From Epiperipatus broadwayi (taxonomy: Eukaryota > Onychophora > Udeonychophora > Euonychophora > Peripatidae): a stretch of 64,000 nucleotides of DNA. The stretch spans positions 126,001-190,000 of the forward strand of contig JAQFVV010006708.1 of the NCBI GenBank assembly GCA_028023455.1, written 5' to 3'. A program made the translations under genes and the position numbers. The notes beneath the pieces were generated by a model, which searched no databases, was not told where the DNA came from, and saw only the letters and a program-made list of their open reading frames with translations. Every line of letters begins with the position of its first letter. Position 1 is the first letter of the stretch. Below, piece by piece: positions 10,015-23,084 of this stretch.

Positions 10015-13000
10015 TGTAAACTTCTGGTTTGGCACCAGAAATATTAATTATAATTATGCAATACTGTATCAGTAACATCTGATGTCATCTTATTAAAAAA
10101 AATGAAATACCTTGAAATTTTTAACAAAATTTATTAATGACTTAAAACTATGCTTAGAAGCACTTATAGATGTAATTTGAAATTTTTTATGTGTTTAATA
10201 TCATACTTTAGTGTATAATTAATGGTAGAAAGGGGGTGGCTTGTCACAGAAGTAGTCAGTTTAGTTTGAGTTAATTCTAATTTATTTTATTTGTCTGTAG
10301 AACAGTATTGAGATTTGTTTAGATAATTCTCTAGTTTATTTGTTTATAATATTTTAATCAAGAGTGTAAATATTTAAATATGTTTAACTCATCATCATTA
10401 AAACTGTCATTTCAGTCATATCAGTTTAGTACCTGTTGTACATTATTTGTAAATATTCATGTATGTCTGTGTCATTTTTCAACTTTATTTTTCATTCATG
10501 TACTTTGTTAAACCATCAAACATCATGTCTCATATCCAAATATCTAATTTTACAATCAATAGTTTGAACAACCAGCTTAATTACATTTTAAATGAATTTA
10601 TTGATCACTGGACTGGTGAATTATTAAACAACAATTATACTATAACATATTTTATTTGTTAAAATAATTGTCATTCATTTTATTCTGTTACTTTAGAAAT
10701 ACAGAATATTCAATTCTTAGTTCAATTTAATATTTAATATTTTTTATTTGATAGACAAAATGATTTTTTGCTTCTTTCTTTCTTTTTCAAGACAAGAAAG
10801 TTTCTTACATAAAATTCTCCTAATTAAAAAATCTTAGTGCAATGGGTGGATCCATTCTGTCTAGAGACCTTTAAACTTTGAAGTGACCTTGGATTATTGG
10901 AAGAATAGATCCTTAGGTAATGTTCTGGAATCTATAAAAGGGGTTGATTACAATTCCATTTGGGCTGATGACTAAATTTTTCTACTACTGATTGAACTCC
11001 AATTCACTTTTTGAACAAAGTTTTAATAGTATAATATTTTTTGTTATAAGCTGATTCTTCCAAGACCAAGTTTGAAAGTGAAAAAGTATTACTGGTTTCT
11101 AAATATGAGAACATAAAATGACCATAGAAGTACATTAATCTTTGCTCTTAATTAACTGTTTAAATCCTCAAATCATTATTTAAAATGTGTATGTGTGTCT
11201 ACACTATAAATTATTTAAATTTAATTGCTAATATGGAAAAAAAATGGAAATGCGTACTAGTATTTTAAAATTATTTTATTTAAACCTTAATCATAATTGT
11301 AAAAAAGTAAGAAGAATGCCTGTTTATGTTTCAAGATTATTTTTCCTAAAATTTAATGCTAATATTAATGGAGCAGCTGAAGCATGTGAATACTTTTAAT
11401 ATTTTGGAAAATGTGTGAACTTTTTATTAAACATATCAGGAACTCTTAGTATTACATTTTTGCTATTATGAAAGAAGAAAGTTGAGGCAGGTGGATATGC
11501 GTATGAATAATTTATTTTTATTATCATTATTGTTGCAACACTTGCCTGACTATTTATATTTGTGCCTATTTGAAAAATAAGATTAAATGTGTAATTTAAT
11601 GGATTGTTTAATATGTATCTATTATCCCCAATTACTGTGAGGAATGAACTTATAAAAATAGTATAAAACTGAATATGACTTTCTTTTATTAATTGTCCTC
11701 ATGTGCAGTGGGATTTTCTTATTTAAAATATCACCAACAAACTTACAGGAATTGAAGTGAATTTTATAAGTAAACTAGTTATATGCATTAATGAATGGCC
11801 TCTGAAAATATAAAACAAATGCTTAAATATATCTCACAAATGAAATAATAAATTATTGCTTTACCTATGTCCTGATAAAATGTTTATTGTTTAATAAAGA
11901 ATTCTCCTATATATAATGTTAACAGTGGTTTTATTAGCTTTGCTAAGAACATTGAATACTGCTATCCTGGATCCAACATAATATTATTTGTCTTCCTGCA
12001 GGAATGTGTTATGTGTTCATCAATATTTATCTTTGTGCCAGTTATTATCGTTATTTAGTATATGACCAAGAGACATCATTTACAAACTGTAAATAAACTT
12101 TCATTTTCAATGTAGAAGAAAAAAAAACTTTAATTATTATTATTATTTGGTAGTATTTTAGTAGACAGCTAGTTTAAAAGGTTGTTTTATGATTTATATT
12201 ATTATGTCATTATTGTTTCTCCAAGAATGTCTCATTAAAAATATAATATGAAAAAATATTATATTAGGTATTTTTAATTTTATTATTTTAGTATAAGTTA
12301 TTGTGTGCAAGTATTATAAATATACGTGCATGTTAAAAAATTGAGACATCCATTTAATGTTGAAGGGGTGAACAGCTCTTTTGAAAAGAAGCTCATTATA
12401 TAAAATTTTATAGTTTGACTTTGCATTTCTAATAGATTATAAAATAATTATTTTCAATAATTATTTAACCTAGAATTTTAAGAGTTTGTCATTTAACTTA
12501 AACCAAACTTTTATTTTAATTTTGTGCTAATGCAAATGCACTATAAAAAAAGATTATTTTGTCTTACCTTGCCAATTGAAATTATTTTTGCCTTGCTTTT
12601 CAACCGTAATTAGCATGTTTCCAAGTTATAAATATTATATTTATTAGATATGAAATATTTATTCATTATTGCTTTTACAGTTATTAATTGATAATTTTAC
12701 AGTAGTTCTTTACTTACTGAGATTTGAAATTGTCTGTGCATTATTATGCTTATATATGCATGTCTATTATTAAATCCAACTACAATAATGTTTGAATTGA
12801 AAGTAAAAATGATATAATGCCATCGGTTTCAGAGGGTGAGAATGGGCCAATTGAAATTGAAAGATTATAAATTTACTTAAGTATGAATTTATTGTTCTTT
12901 ATTATGCTTGGATAGAAAAGTATTTAGTGGCTATGTAGAATGAAGTTAGTTATGTTGTATAGTATCTTATGGGATTGAGTAATCTCTCTCCTTTAGTTAT

Positions 13001-13668
13001 TTGAATATTTGACATGGGTAGATTGCATAATATATTGTATGGGATAGAGTAAACTCTCCCTTTTGTTTATTGAAGTATTTGTTAGGAGTAGATTGAATCC
13101 TCCAGTTCTGATAGTTGTATTTTATGAATTAGAGTATATGAAGGCAAGTATTTTATCTCCCTGATTTTTGGTGATGAGAATTTGTTCCCACCAGTTTATA
13201 TTTAGTCTCGAAAGTTAGACTTGGGAGTTATTGTATTGTTATTTATATGATTAGAATGGTGAAAATCTTTTATCCCCATGTGCCTTATGGAATGTTTTCA
13301 TCTTTTACTCATAGCCAAGTGCAAGATAATTTGTTGATAACAAAGGAAAATAAAAGTAGAATTGATTTTTCTCACAAAACAGCTGTAGTAGAATTAGTGT
13401 TAAAGCTTGGTTGGCCATTGTCATCATCCATATTATGATTTTATTACAAGTTCATAAGTAAACCAATTGGATTGATTAATGTTATTTTATGACAGACAGC
13501 ATAATACAGACACATGCATAAAGTATTAATTTAAAAGATATGGAAAAATCCATCATTAATGCATAACTTTAATTATTATTTCAAATCATTTTATATTTAT
13601 CATTTAAATTTCATATCATCAACTTTCATAATATTCAATCATCATTTGAATAAGCAAGCAAAGGAAGA

Positions 13669-14050
13669 CAAAGTATAGTTAATTAATAGAATTATTTATT
13701 TCCATTTTTTAAAGTACAAAGTATAGTTAATTAATAGAATTATTTATTTCCATTTTTTAAAGTACAAAGTATAGTTAATTAATAGAATTATTTATTTCCA
13801 TTTTTTAAAGTACAAAGTATAGTTAATTAATAGAATTATTTATTTCCATTTTGTAAAATACAAAGTATAGTTAATTAATAGAATTATTTATTTCTATTTT
13901 CCAAAGTATAGTTAATTAATAGAATGATTTATTTCCATTTTGTAAAGTACAAAGTATAGTTAATTATAAGAATTATTTATTTCTATTTTGCAAAAAAGAC
14001 AAAGTATAGTTAATTAATAGAATTATTTATTTCAATTTTGCAAAGTATAG
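13669..14050. repeat. 48-bp tandem repeat, about 8 copies, inside copy A
   Basis: CAAAGTATAGTTAATTAATA recurs at 13669, 13717, 13765, 13813, 13861, 13902, 13950, 14000 and 14041. The first four intervals are exactly 48 bp; later ones are 41-50 bp. The array is absent from copy B, so it expanded after the copies separated or was lost there. Confidence 0.92.
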
Positions 14051-15436
14051 TTTTATCTTATTTTTATTTTATACTTATTCTTAGATTCAAACCCCTTTTA
14101 TTTTAGTTAATGTGCATTTGAAGTAAAATGCCAAAATTTTTAGTTTCATCCTATAATTTAGTGTAAATATTTGACCGTATGATATTTCTCATAGACCTAG
14201 CAACTTAATTGATAGCTTAAGAGTGCTTAAAACAAGATGCTAAATGTAAAGTAAATTTTGTATTCTATCGTTTGAAGTGTAGGATTATATTGTTTCAGCA
14301 TCATATGTTTATCAGAATTGACTGATAATTAAACAATTTTGCAAGAAAATGTAAAGAGTTTCTTTTGGTGAATTATTTTAGCATTAAAAATATAATGTGT
14401 TTTTCCATAAGTCTATCAGTATGCCTTGATAGCTGGGATGTGTTAGAACAGAAGATAGAAAGTTATCTTATGTTATCTGCTCTCATGTAAACTTTTCAAC
14501 TATTGATGTTAAATACATCTAGAACCTGTACCTGCACAAATTATAAAAAAAACTAAATGTTTGCTTAACTATTTTGTAAATAAATGTTTTATTATTCAAA
14601 GTTGTGTTCGGAATTCTTCTTTGACATACATTCGTATTTCATATTTCCACACATGCACACATTTATTTATCTAATGATATGATCACACTTTTCATTTAAT
14701 TTAATGATGAACATATCCAGATATGATGATGTTGATTTCCTTGATCCAAACACTATATGAAATGTTAATTATTTACTGATTCTCTAAAAGTTTTATCATT
14801 CAGTTATTGTTTAGATGATGAATTGAAATCAAAATGTACCCTATTTCTTTCATTTTCTAACTACCATTATTTTGTTAGGGTATTGCTTAATTTGCATCAT
14901 TACTTTCATAATAGTAAATAGTAGTTGTTGAGAAGTAGAGATTTAAAGTTAAGCTATGCAATAAATTAATTTCCTGAGATATTCAATTATTAATTTAGAT
15001 TAAATATTAATTTAGTTAACTAGTTTAAATTATTGTATAATTAAAAGTTCAGTAATGTTAGGTTTATTTTATATTTAGTTCCAACTTTCTATACAGTATA
15101 GTTACTAAACAGTACATTTTATTTATTAATTTAATTTTCTAATATAGTAAAGGTTGTTCAATGCATGTGGACGATGGGAGGAGATGAAGTATATACTATA
15201 ACTTGTTAATTTAGATGGTAGAATTTTACCAATTTAATTCTTATTTATTTTAGAATTTAATAGATGTTTTGTTCCTATTAATTATAATATTTCCTCCCAC
15301 ATCTAATGTACATTGTCACCTTATAGACCTCTGTATCCCCCAATTGAGCTAAGCTAAGGTAAAACTTCATTTAAGAGCTTCATTAATAGTTTTAAGGTAA
15401 AATTAGATCAATAGTTTATTCTATGATTCATAGAAT

Positions 15437-15454
15437 TGGCGCCCCGGGTATTTT
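15437..15454 (+). other. primer-binding-site-like motif near end of copy A
   Basis: TGGCGCCCCGGGTATTTT resembles a retroelement primer-binding site (TGG plus tRNA 3' complement). The equivalent in copy B is TGGCGCCTGGGGTATTTG at 54769-54786. Its conservation in otherwise diverged sequence is notable, but it sits inside the repeat, about 65 bp from the end, not at an LTR edge. Confidence 0.35.
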
Positions 15455-15514
15455 TGGTTAGGAAATGTAGGAGAGGTGTTGGTGATCAATGATGAGGGGT
15501 TACAATATATATAT

Positions 15515-15718
15515 ATATACAAACCATTATACAATTACAAATATCCAGTAACGCCCTCTGTTTAAATATCTATATCTCAATAATAGCAAACCTTAAGGTT
15601 TGCTATTATTGAGATATAGATCTTTAAACAGAGGGCGTTACTGGATATTTGTAATTGTATAATGGTTTGTATATTTTCTATAATTATTTCAGTTAGTGTT
15701 AACAGTAACTTTCTTTTC
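15515..15718. repeat. fold-back element in a (TA)n tract
   Basis: Near-perfect palindrome 15515-15674, centred between 15594 and 15595 on CCTTAAGG, with 80-bp arms and one internal mismatch. An unpaired tail runs from 15675 to about 15718. (TA)n tracts flank both sides, consistent with insertion into the TA tract at the end of the long repeat copy A. Non-coding. Confidence 0.85.
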
Positions 15719-16245
15719 ATATATATATATATATATTGTGGGTGAATTTAACTCATTTGTCAAATATTGTCAAAATTGTAATCTGCTTTTTGTAGATATA
15801 AGAAAGTTAATGAAGTCTAAACTAAGATTTAGTAATACATCAAAAATATATATCTGAAAAATGTACTTATTCAAATCCTATGATTTAAAAATCTATAACT
15901 TTGATGTATTGATGTCAATTGCCATTGACATATACAGAAATGTTTAGTTAGATGTGTCTATTATTTTCAATATCTATGCTTTCTGCAAGTTAAAACTCGA
16001 GCATTAGTGGAGAGAATAAGTAAAAATACAAATAGCATGCTCTTCTAGATTATAATTTTTACCAACATTTTTAAGAGTTAAATTATGTATTTGAATATTG
16101 TATCAGTATTCTCAATAATGTTATGATGAAGAAATCTAACTATGCAGAATATTTATCTTGGTGTTATCATCCCTAAATAATTTTAAAATCATGTGTCTCA
16201 TGCCACATCTTATTATAAAATATTTTGAAATATTTCGAAAGTAAC
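15719..16245. other. (TA)n then AT-rich sequence
   Basis: TA tract at 15719-15738, then AT-rich sequence without a recognisable gene, up to the target-site duplication of the next LINE. Confidence 0.5.
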
Positions 16246-16259
16246 AAAGGTGTAAACCT

Positions 16260-17152
16260 AATAGGTCCACAATCTTTCACATCCTACATTAGAGCCAAGA
16301 TGTGCATCACAACCACAACTAACCCCTTCCTGAAGACAACTCCTCCACCTCTACTTCTGCTTGCCATTACTCCATACGCAAATCGTCACTTTTTTACCGA
16401 TCATGCCATTCAGCATGCTGATTTACTGGATAATTATAACTTTAACACTTTTATCGGTATATCATACAAAGATCTAAAAAAAATCATATACCCGATAAGA
16501 AACTTTGGTCAACACTATAAACTGCCAGAACACTGACTAAATTTGGAAAATTTGCGCATGCCTCAGTCATGGCTAAAATTCCTACATAATCTGCTACTTG
16601 ATACATCACCAACAAAGCTATTTCTCATAAACCACTTTAAATTAAACCTACTACCTGCACATTTTGCAATGTACTCCCGGAAGATACAACTCATATTTTT
16701 GAGACATGTCCATATTTTTCACCTTTACGTCCTTCGTATTCCACAAAGATACAATTAATCTAAAAAAGCACTCATAAAGAATATAAAAAAATTAAAACCA
16801 TTCAATGTCTTAGTAGCCATTCACACTCTTAGAACAATGTGGCTTGCCCGCTGTGCTGTAATCTTTGACAACAAAAAATACAATTTACTTTTAAAAAAAT
16901 GACAAAGATTGGTATAACATATATCTATATGCTCAAAAATACATACCCAGAAATGTAACAAAAAAAATATGGCAAAGCAATATATTCCTGAGCTGCTCAT
17001 TAATGCAATAACAGAAGTCATCTCGTTCGAATACACTGTATTCTAAAACCAACCAAAGAAAAGTTAAAAAAAATGTAAAAAGCTCTCAATGTAAATATAA
17101 TAATTCTTGTAAATAATTTGTTACTAATAAAGTCCACTTATATAAAAATAAA
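16260..17152 (+). mobile_element. 5'-truncated LINE, 3' end only
   Basis: The 893-bp insertion is bounded by AAAGGTGTAAACCT (16246-16259) and AAAGGTGTAAATCT (17153-17166), a 14-bp target-site duplication with one change. It ends in an A-rich tail. Read across several frames it encodes the end of a non-LTR polymerase: LLPAHFAMYSR, a zinc-type pattern like ET..HIFETCPYF, and TLRTMWLARCAVIFDNKK. These match the post-polymerase region of LINEs whose RT is followed by a CCHC-like box. Several frameshifts and stops are present. The clade is not assigned. Confidence 0.65.
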
Positions 17153-17166
17153 AAAGGTGTAAATCT

Positions 17167-17816
17167 TACATTTAGTGAATCACTGAATGATGAAATCTCA
17201 ACTTTGTATCATTAGTAAACATAAAAGTTAGAGAATAGTACATTCATGAATAGCTTAAGATACAGCAGACACTAGTTACTATATTTATTTTAAAATATAA
17301 ATGTGGACTTGACTTTACAGTTTTATATGAATATGAGTTACCCAGATCAGTTTCCATTACAAACAGCAAAACATAAGCAATAGTTTATAAAATTAGTTAA
17401 AATAATGCTATATAATCCTGAAAGTTACCAAAATAACTTCTTCCCCTAAATTTGGTCATCCAATGAAGGCATGATTATTCAATAATATAGGGTTTATTTG
17501 TTAAGAAATTTCTATTTCAGTTGTTTTATCCAAAATATGGCTGATAAATCATTTAAGATGATTTAATTTTGTTCACTTCGAAGTTAAATAGATGCTGTTC
17601 ATGAGAAAAAAAATTAAAATCTACTTACTCAACTAAAATATATGGCAATTACTCCAGCAAGTCAACCAAAACAAAAATTAAAATACAGAAGATTAGGCCA
17701 TGAATATGAGGGAAAACCTCGAAAGTAGTAGGCCTATATTAATTTAATTTAATTGTTTTTGTTACTACTGACAGCTTCTTCTTCAGCGTGTTTAAAGCGC
17801 TTATATATATATTAAG

Positions 17817-17847
<31 letters not shown>

Positions 17848-18789
17848 TATTAAGAAAGATCAATTAAAATAAAATACCATATAAAAGATTATCAAAAATA
17901 AAATTATATGTCATTTACAATGTTTACAATAAAACATGCAATAAGCAAGTCCCATTCAAGATGTGCAAAACTATTTTCATATTAACGATGATGCGCAGAT
18001 GCAGTTCTAAATGATAAAAAAGCTAGAAACAAAATTGCAAACTAAAGATTTTAAACCAATATCTAAAATAAATAGCCAAATGGAAAATTAAGTTTTGCCT
18101 AATTCTATCGATTCATGATAGAAAAAATTAAAAAAACTATAGAACGAAAAAAATTATAAAAGAAATGGATGTGTGTCGTTAAAAATACATAGAAGGGATG
18201 GAAGAAATATTTCCAAAAAAAAAAAATGTCAACGAATTACCCAAAAGTGAATTAAAAGTGGAGAAAATAAACTCGATGATAATATCATCAATGAATGTAA
18301 AACTGATGCAGAGGTTGTAAAAGAAACTAAACCTTATTTGAAATACTAATAAAGACTTTGAAGTTACAACATTGAAAACTGAATAAAAAACCACCGGAAT
18401 GCCAAATTTGCCTGATATATGCAAAATGGATTGAGGGAAATATTACCACTCTACAAATTGAGCTAATTAAGTCTATAAACCAGACATAAACGTATAAAGC
18501 AACGTGCATTTTTAATTTAATATTAAACTCATAAGGGGAATATATATAACACTGCGAGTATGAAGCTATTAATATGACAATGGCCAGATACTATTGCTTC
18601 ATTTATGGAAAGAAGAATGATTTGTAAATTAATTGACAAGGATAGATGAAAATCAACAAACACAAATGATATATAGTTAAAGATAATGTGATTACATTGA
18701 GTATTTCTTTAAATTGATAATAAATCAGAAAATTTTAAGATTGAGAGAAAAAATATAGTCTGTTGGAAACGATGACCAGCATGTAAATA
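17167..18789. other. AT-rich stretch, no gene supported
   Basis: AT-rich with an interrupted TA tract at 17800-17850. The 18100-18500 part may belong to the linker of the RTE relic that follows, but no motif settles this. Confidence 0.4.
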
Positions 18790-20930
18790 TAATAAAAATC
18801 GAGGTATTTAATGCTATTCAGAAAATGAAAAATGATATAATCATTTGGATTAATATAAATCTATAGAAATGTTTAATGATTTGGAAAAGTCTACAATTAA
18901 AAAAGCATGTAATAATGTAATTTGATTTATAATAAAAAAAATTGATTTAAGAACTTTACAAGAATGCTTATGAATACTAAGAAGACGCCATTAGATAAGA
19001 AGCGTACAGAAGAATAAGTTTGATATTTATACTTTAAAAATATTATTGAAAATTTTAACTCAAAGTAATAAATAAGGAAGAAAGGTATACAAGAAATAAG
19101 ATTGAATTTGTTGAGCCATTGTGAAGAGAGATATTGAAAAAAGATAATAAATTGGTATATGTTTGTGGATTTAGATGTGTTTTAAAAAAAAGGTTAATTT
19201 ATAATACGTATTTTTTTTCTCAGTGATGAAAGCTTTTATTCATCAAAAAGTCAAAATACATAACAGTTAAAAAGGTTTACAAAGATATAATTAATGGTAA
19301 AATGAAATTCAAGTATAATATGGTGAAGAGGAAGGGAATACATATGAAATGGGAAAGGGATATGGAAAGGGTGTGTAGTCCAGGCAAATAAGAATCTGTT
19401 GTAAGGAGCAATGTTGATAGGCTTGGTTGCCCTGATGGATTGATATGAGGATCCATATGTGACATGAATTGGGGAGGAATGGCTATATGTAAAGTCTTTA
19501 GAGATTTCAGGGATGGATGAGGAGAATTCTGAGTTATGCTTAGATGCAACAGGCTAATTTTTATCTTTTGTAGATGAATAATTTTAGTTTTTCCTGCTGT
19601 ACTTGGAATGGCATCATGATTGGTCCTGTTGTTCTATTGACTTGCTTTTTATCTTTGATAGAGCAAGCCACAGCCTGAAAGGGAACAAGATCCAGAGGGC
19701 AAGGAGATGGAGACTATGAAATAAGTTCTTTGGTGATGATATTTATAGTTAAGTCTTGTTTGAAACTGAGTTTGGATAAAGTTTGTGTAATTTTGAAGGT
19801 TTTAGTTTATGTAGTTTAGGTCTCTGCACATTTTTCCTGCTAGGGCAGAGGCCATCTTTAAACCATTTGAAGGAATGAAAAGTAATATGAAGAAAAACAA
19901 TTTTGAAATGGAAAAAATAATTATATTGATGTAAAAACAAAAAAACACTGGAAAATCTTGTTACTAATAATTTTAGTTAAGTAATGTGAAAATTAAGTGG
20001 AATTATAGGCAGTTAATTATCCTAGAGGAGGGCATGTCTGAGAAATAGGATCGTTAAAAATGGCCTAAATAACTGGAACAAAACAGATAAAACTTTAAAA
20101 ACAAGTTATGAATGACAGGGAACTTGGAGTAAGAGAGCTAATTAATATTCTAAGAGGGAATAAAACCTTTTATGGTCCATGAGACAGTTGAACCACCCAT
20201 CAAATGGGGGAATGAGATAGTTAAATGCTGATAAGCACAAGGTAGACATAGGGAAATTGTGTTAAAAATGCACTAAAACTAGTTTTAGTGAATCCAAAGA
20301 GTACATTAACATCAAAATAAGCCCTTTAAAGGGCCAAATAGATAAAAAAAAGGTATCTTTCACTGCTGCAACACCAATTTTTCAGAGCCATTCTGTGCGA
20401 GCTGTGATGAGGATTATAATACGTATTTTTGATAATAAAAAAAGCATTTAATTGAATAGAAAAACTAATGAAATGAAGGAAGAGGTGTTAAGCAGAAATG
20501 TAGCACGTTATCTGTGTTTTTAATATTTAATTAAAAAGTATTGTAAATATATAACATACACTATGGAGAAACTAATGTTAGAGGAAGTATAATAAAATTT
20601 ATAAGATTTGTGGATAATATTACTCCTATAACTGAAGACGAAAGAAATATATAATATATGCTGAATACATTGAAGAAATGATGGGTTAGATATCAAATAA
20701 GGATCTAATGCAAATGTGACCAAAGCGTTAATGATATAAAAATGCAAATAGGTGTAGAGGTAAAATTTAAAAAAATAAATTGAATTTAAATATTTGGAAT
20801 GTTGGCTGAATGATAATAAAGAAAATAAAAATAAACTTGAAAGAAAAATAATATTGGATAAAAAAATTTACCCAAATATAATTTTCTATTGAATGAATTT
20901 CAAAAAGAAATTTGTAAATCTCGAAAATTA
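18790..20930 (+). mobile_element. decayed RTE LINE, split by a later insertion
   Basis: Plus-strand relic. Near 18800-18840 EVFNAIQKMKND resembles the first reverse transcriptase motif (AIxxMKxxKAPG). At 20570-20900 the palm reads GSIIKFIRFVDNITPITEDE, where FVDN replaces motif C FADD, followed by a segment matching the YLG region. Frameshifts and stops are frequent. The two halves are separated by the retroposon at 19216-20413, which explains the excess distance between motifs. Confidence 0.5.
19216..20413 (-). mobile_element. retroposed polyadenylated sequence with 17-bp TSD
   Basis: Flanked by exact 17-bp direct repeats TTATAATACGTATTTTT at 19199-19215 and 20414-20430. On the minus strand it ends AATAAA, about 14 nt, then an A run (8 T on the plus strand at 19211-19218). 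These are hallmarks of an mRNA-like molecule inserted by LINE machinery. The longest frame (minus, 19277-19549) is serine, proline, histidine and leucine rich with no recognised domain. A second partial frame lies near 19560-19700. It could be a processed pseudogene, a long non-coding RNA copy or a non-autonomous retroposon. Confidence 0.65.
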
Positions 20931-20935
20931 TACAT

Positions 20936-21974
20936 TTTTCATAAAATATATAATCATACAAAACTTATACTGTTCAAATTAATATGAAAATTTGAAAAGG
21001 TGATTAATCAAGAACGTTTTATGAAGTGAGATGGTGAGTTGTGAATATATATATATATAAGTCGGTTTAGATTGAAGGCTTTTAAAAATAGTGATCAGTT
21101 TGTTTAACAAATAAAAACGTTTTTGTAAAAGTGGATGAAGAAAAGAAAATTAATTGGAAAATTGGACATAGGAAAAGAGTTCTAAATAATAAAAAGTAAA
21201 AATTGTTTAATCAAAAAGTTTTGAAGGAAATGATAAATGGTATTGAAAAAAAGGATCAAATGAGATAATCTTTACTAGATAATATAAAAATTAGAATGAA
21301 TCATATATAGATAAAGTTCTAGTAATAAACCGAACGGAATAAAGAAACAATTGACTTGGATGAATGACTTTTCTCTAGACTTGTCCACAAAACAGAATAC
21401 TCTAATAATAATTTATATTTCGTCAAAAGAAATATTACGCTTGAAGAATTTAAATGAAATATGCAAGGATGTGACACATACACAGTATATGTACGCATTT
21501 ATTTATTTTTTAAAATGAGTTCAAAATATTGTTATTTCTATAACAACTTTGTTAGTACAAACTAGTGAATTTTCAATGACTTTTTACAAAAAAATTTTCA
21601 TTTTTGAAAATACTAAATATTATAATTTTTTTATAAATAAAAAGAAGTATATGCTTCAGCTTGTATAATCGTTCGGTTTTATATTTTATCAAGTAAATAC
21701 TTTACTTTGTATTATATTATTTTTATGCTACATTTAAAAATCATACACTTGTTCATTACTTTAAGAATAGTATATAAACAATTTTTATATAAAAAAAAAT
21801 ATGTTAATGTGTATTTACAGAGGAAGTGAAGTACATAAATATATTTAATTAAATTATAGAAAACTATATTTAATGATTGACAGGTAAAACAATGTTTCAT
21901 TTCTATAAAGAAGCGTGATATTTAATACATATACACATTATTATTCATTTTGTATAAGATTACTTCAATTTGCA
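20936..21974. repeat. segmental tandem duplication, unit 1 (about 1.04 kb)
   Basis: Begins TTTTTCATAAAATATATAATC and ends GATTACTTCAATTT. The same sequence restarts at 21975. It includes the end of the RTE relic. It preserves the empty target site AATTAAATTATA at 21847-21858 that is filled in unit 2. Open frame 21712-21900 has no motif. Confidence 0.9.
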
Positions 21975-22083
21975 CTTTTCATAAAATATATAATCATACA
22001 AAACTTATATTGTTCAAATTAATATAAAAATTTGAAAAGGTCATTAAGCAAGAACGTTTTATGAAGTGAGATGGTTAGTTGTG

Positions 22084-22208
22084 AAAGCTGAATAAAAAAT
22101 CGGTTAATATATATATATATAATTAGTTTGCAACCAGTAACCACCTAAACATTCACAGTAAATATAGCAACCAATATTTGTAACTGCTGTCAAGGCAACC
22201 TTCACACC

Positions 22209-22289
<81 letters not shown>
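22084..22289. other. about 200-bp insertion within a TA tract
   Basis: Absent from unit 1 of the duplication. A unique core of about 90 bp (22122-22213), with recurring GCAACC words, is surrounded by long TA tracts (over 40 bp on the right). Family unknown. Confidence 0.6.
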
Positions 22290-22290
<1 letters not shown>

Positions 22291-23084
22291 TCGGTTTAGA
22301 TTGAAGGCTTTTAAAAATAGTGATCAGTTTGTTTAACAAATAAAAAAGTTTTGGTAAAAGTGGATGAAGAAAGAAAATTAATTGGAAAATTGGACAGGAA
22401 AAGAGTTCTAGATAATAAGAAGTAAAAATTGTTTAATCAAAAAGTTTTAAAGAAAATGATAAATGGTATTGAAAAAAGGATCAAATGAGATAGTCTTTAC
22501 TAGATAATATAAAAATTAGAATGAATTATATATAGATAAAGTTCTAGTGATAAACCGAACACAATAAAGAAACAATTGACTTGGATGAATGGCTTTTATC
22601 TAGATGTGTCCACAGAACAGAATACTCTAATAATAATTTATATTTCGTCAAAAGAAATATTACGCTTGAAGAATTTAAATGAAATATGCAAGGATGTGAC
22701 ACATACACAGTATATGTACGCATTTTTTTATTTTTTAAAATGAGTTCAAAATATTGTTATTTCTATAACAACTTTGTTAGTACAAACTAGTGAATTTTTA
22801 ATGACTTTTTACAAGCTTTTCTCATTTTTGTAAAAACTAAATATTATAAATATTTTATAAATAAAAAGAAGTATATGTTTCAACTTGTATAATCGTTCGG
22901 TTTTATATTTTATCAAGTAAATACTTTACTTTGTATTATATTATTTTTATGCTGCATTTAAAAATCATACACTTGTTCATTACTTTAGGAATACTATATA
23001 AACAATTTTTATATAAATATATATATATGTTAATGTGTATTTACTGAGGAGGTGAAGTACATAAATATATTGAATTAAATTATA

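Larger units (their letters stand above)
10015..15504 (+). repeat. long unclassified dispersed repeat, copy A (about 5.5 kb)
   Basis: Starts TGTAAACTTCTG after (TA)n and ends GGGGTTACA before (TA)n, so the ends read TG...CA with a short inverted match TGTAAC/GTTACA. It aligns in the same order and orientation with 50221-54828. Shared landmarks include TTTGGTGATGAGAA (near 13168 in copy A), GATCCAAACA with TTAGATGATGA (near 14743-14820), and TGGCGCC with GGGTATTT about 65 bp before the end. Divergence is substantial, so the family is old. Open frames inside (10459-10662, 13247-13438) are short and motif-free. No transposase or polymerase is recognisable. It may be a non-autonomous element or a very long solo LTR. 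Confidence 0.7.

Noticed and set aside
20280-20400. GCCCTTTAAAGGGCC resembling a histone 3' stem-loop
   Set aside because: No histone coding sequence lies upstream and the second stem-like copy does not pair. It lies inside the retroposon, and a palindrome of this size is not rare.
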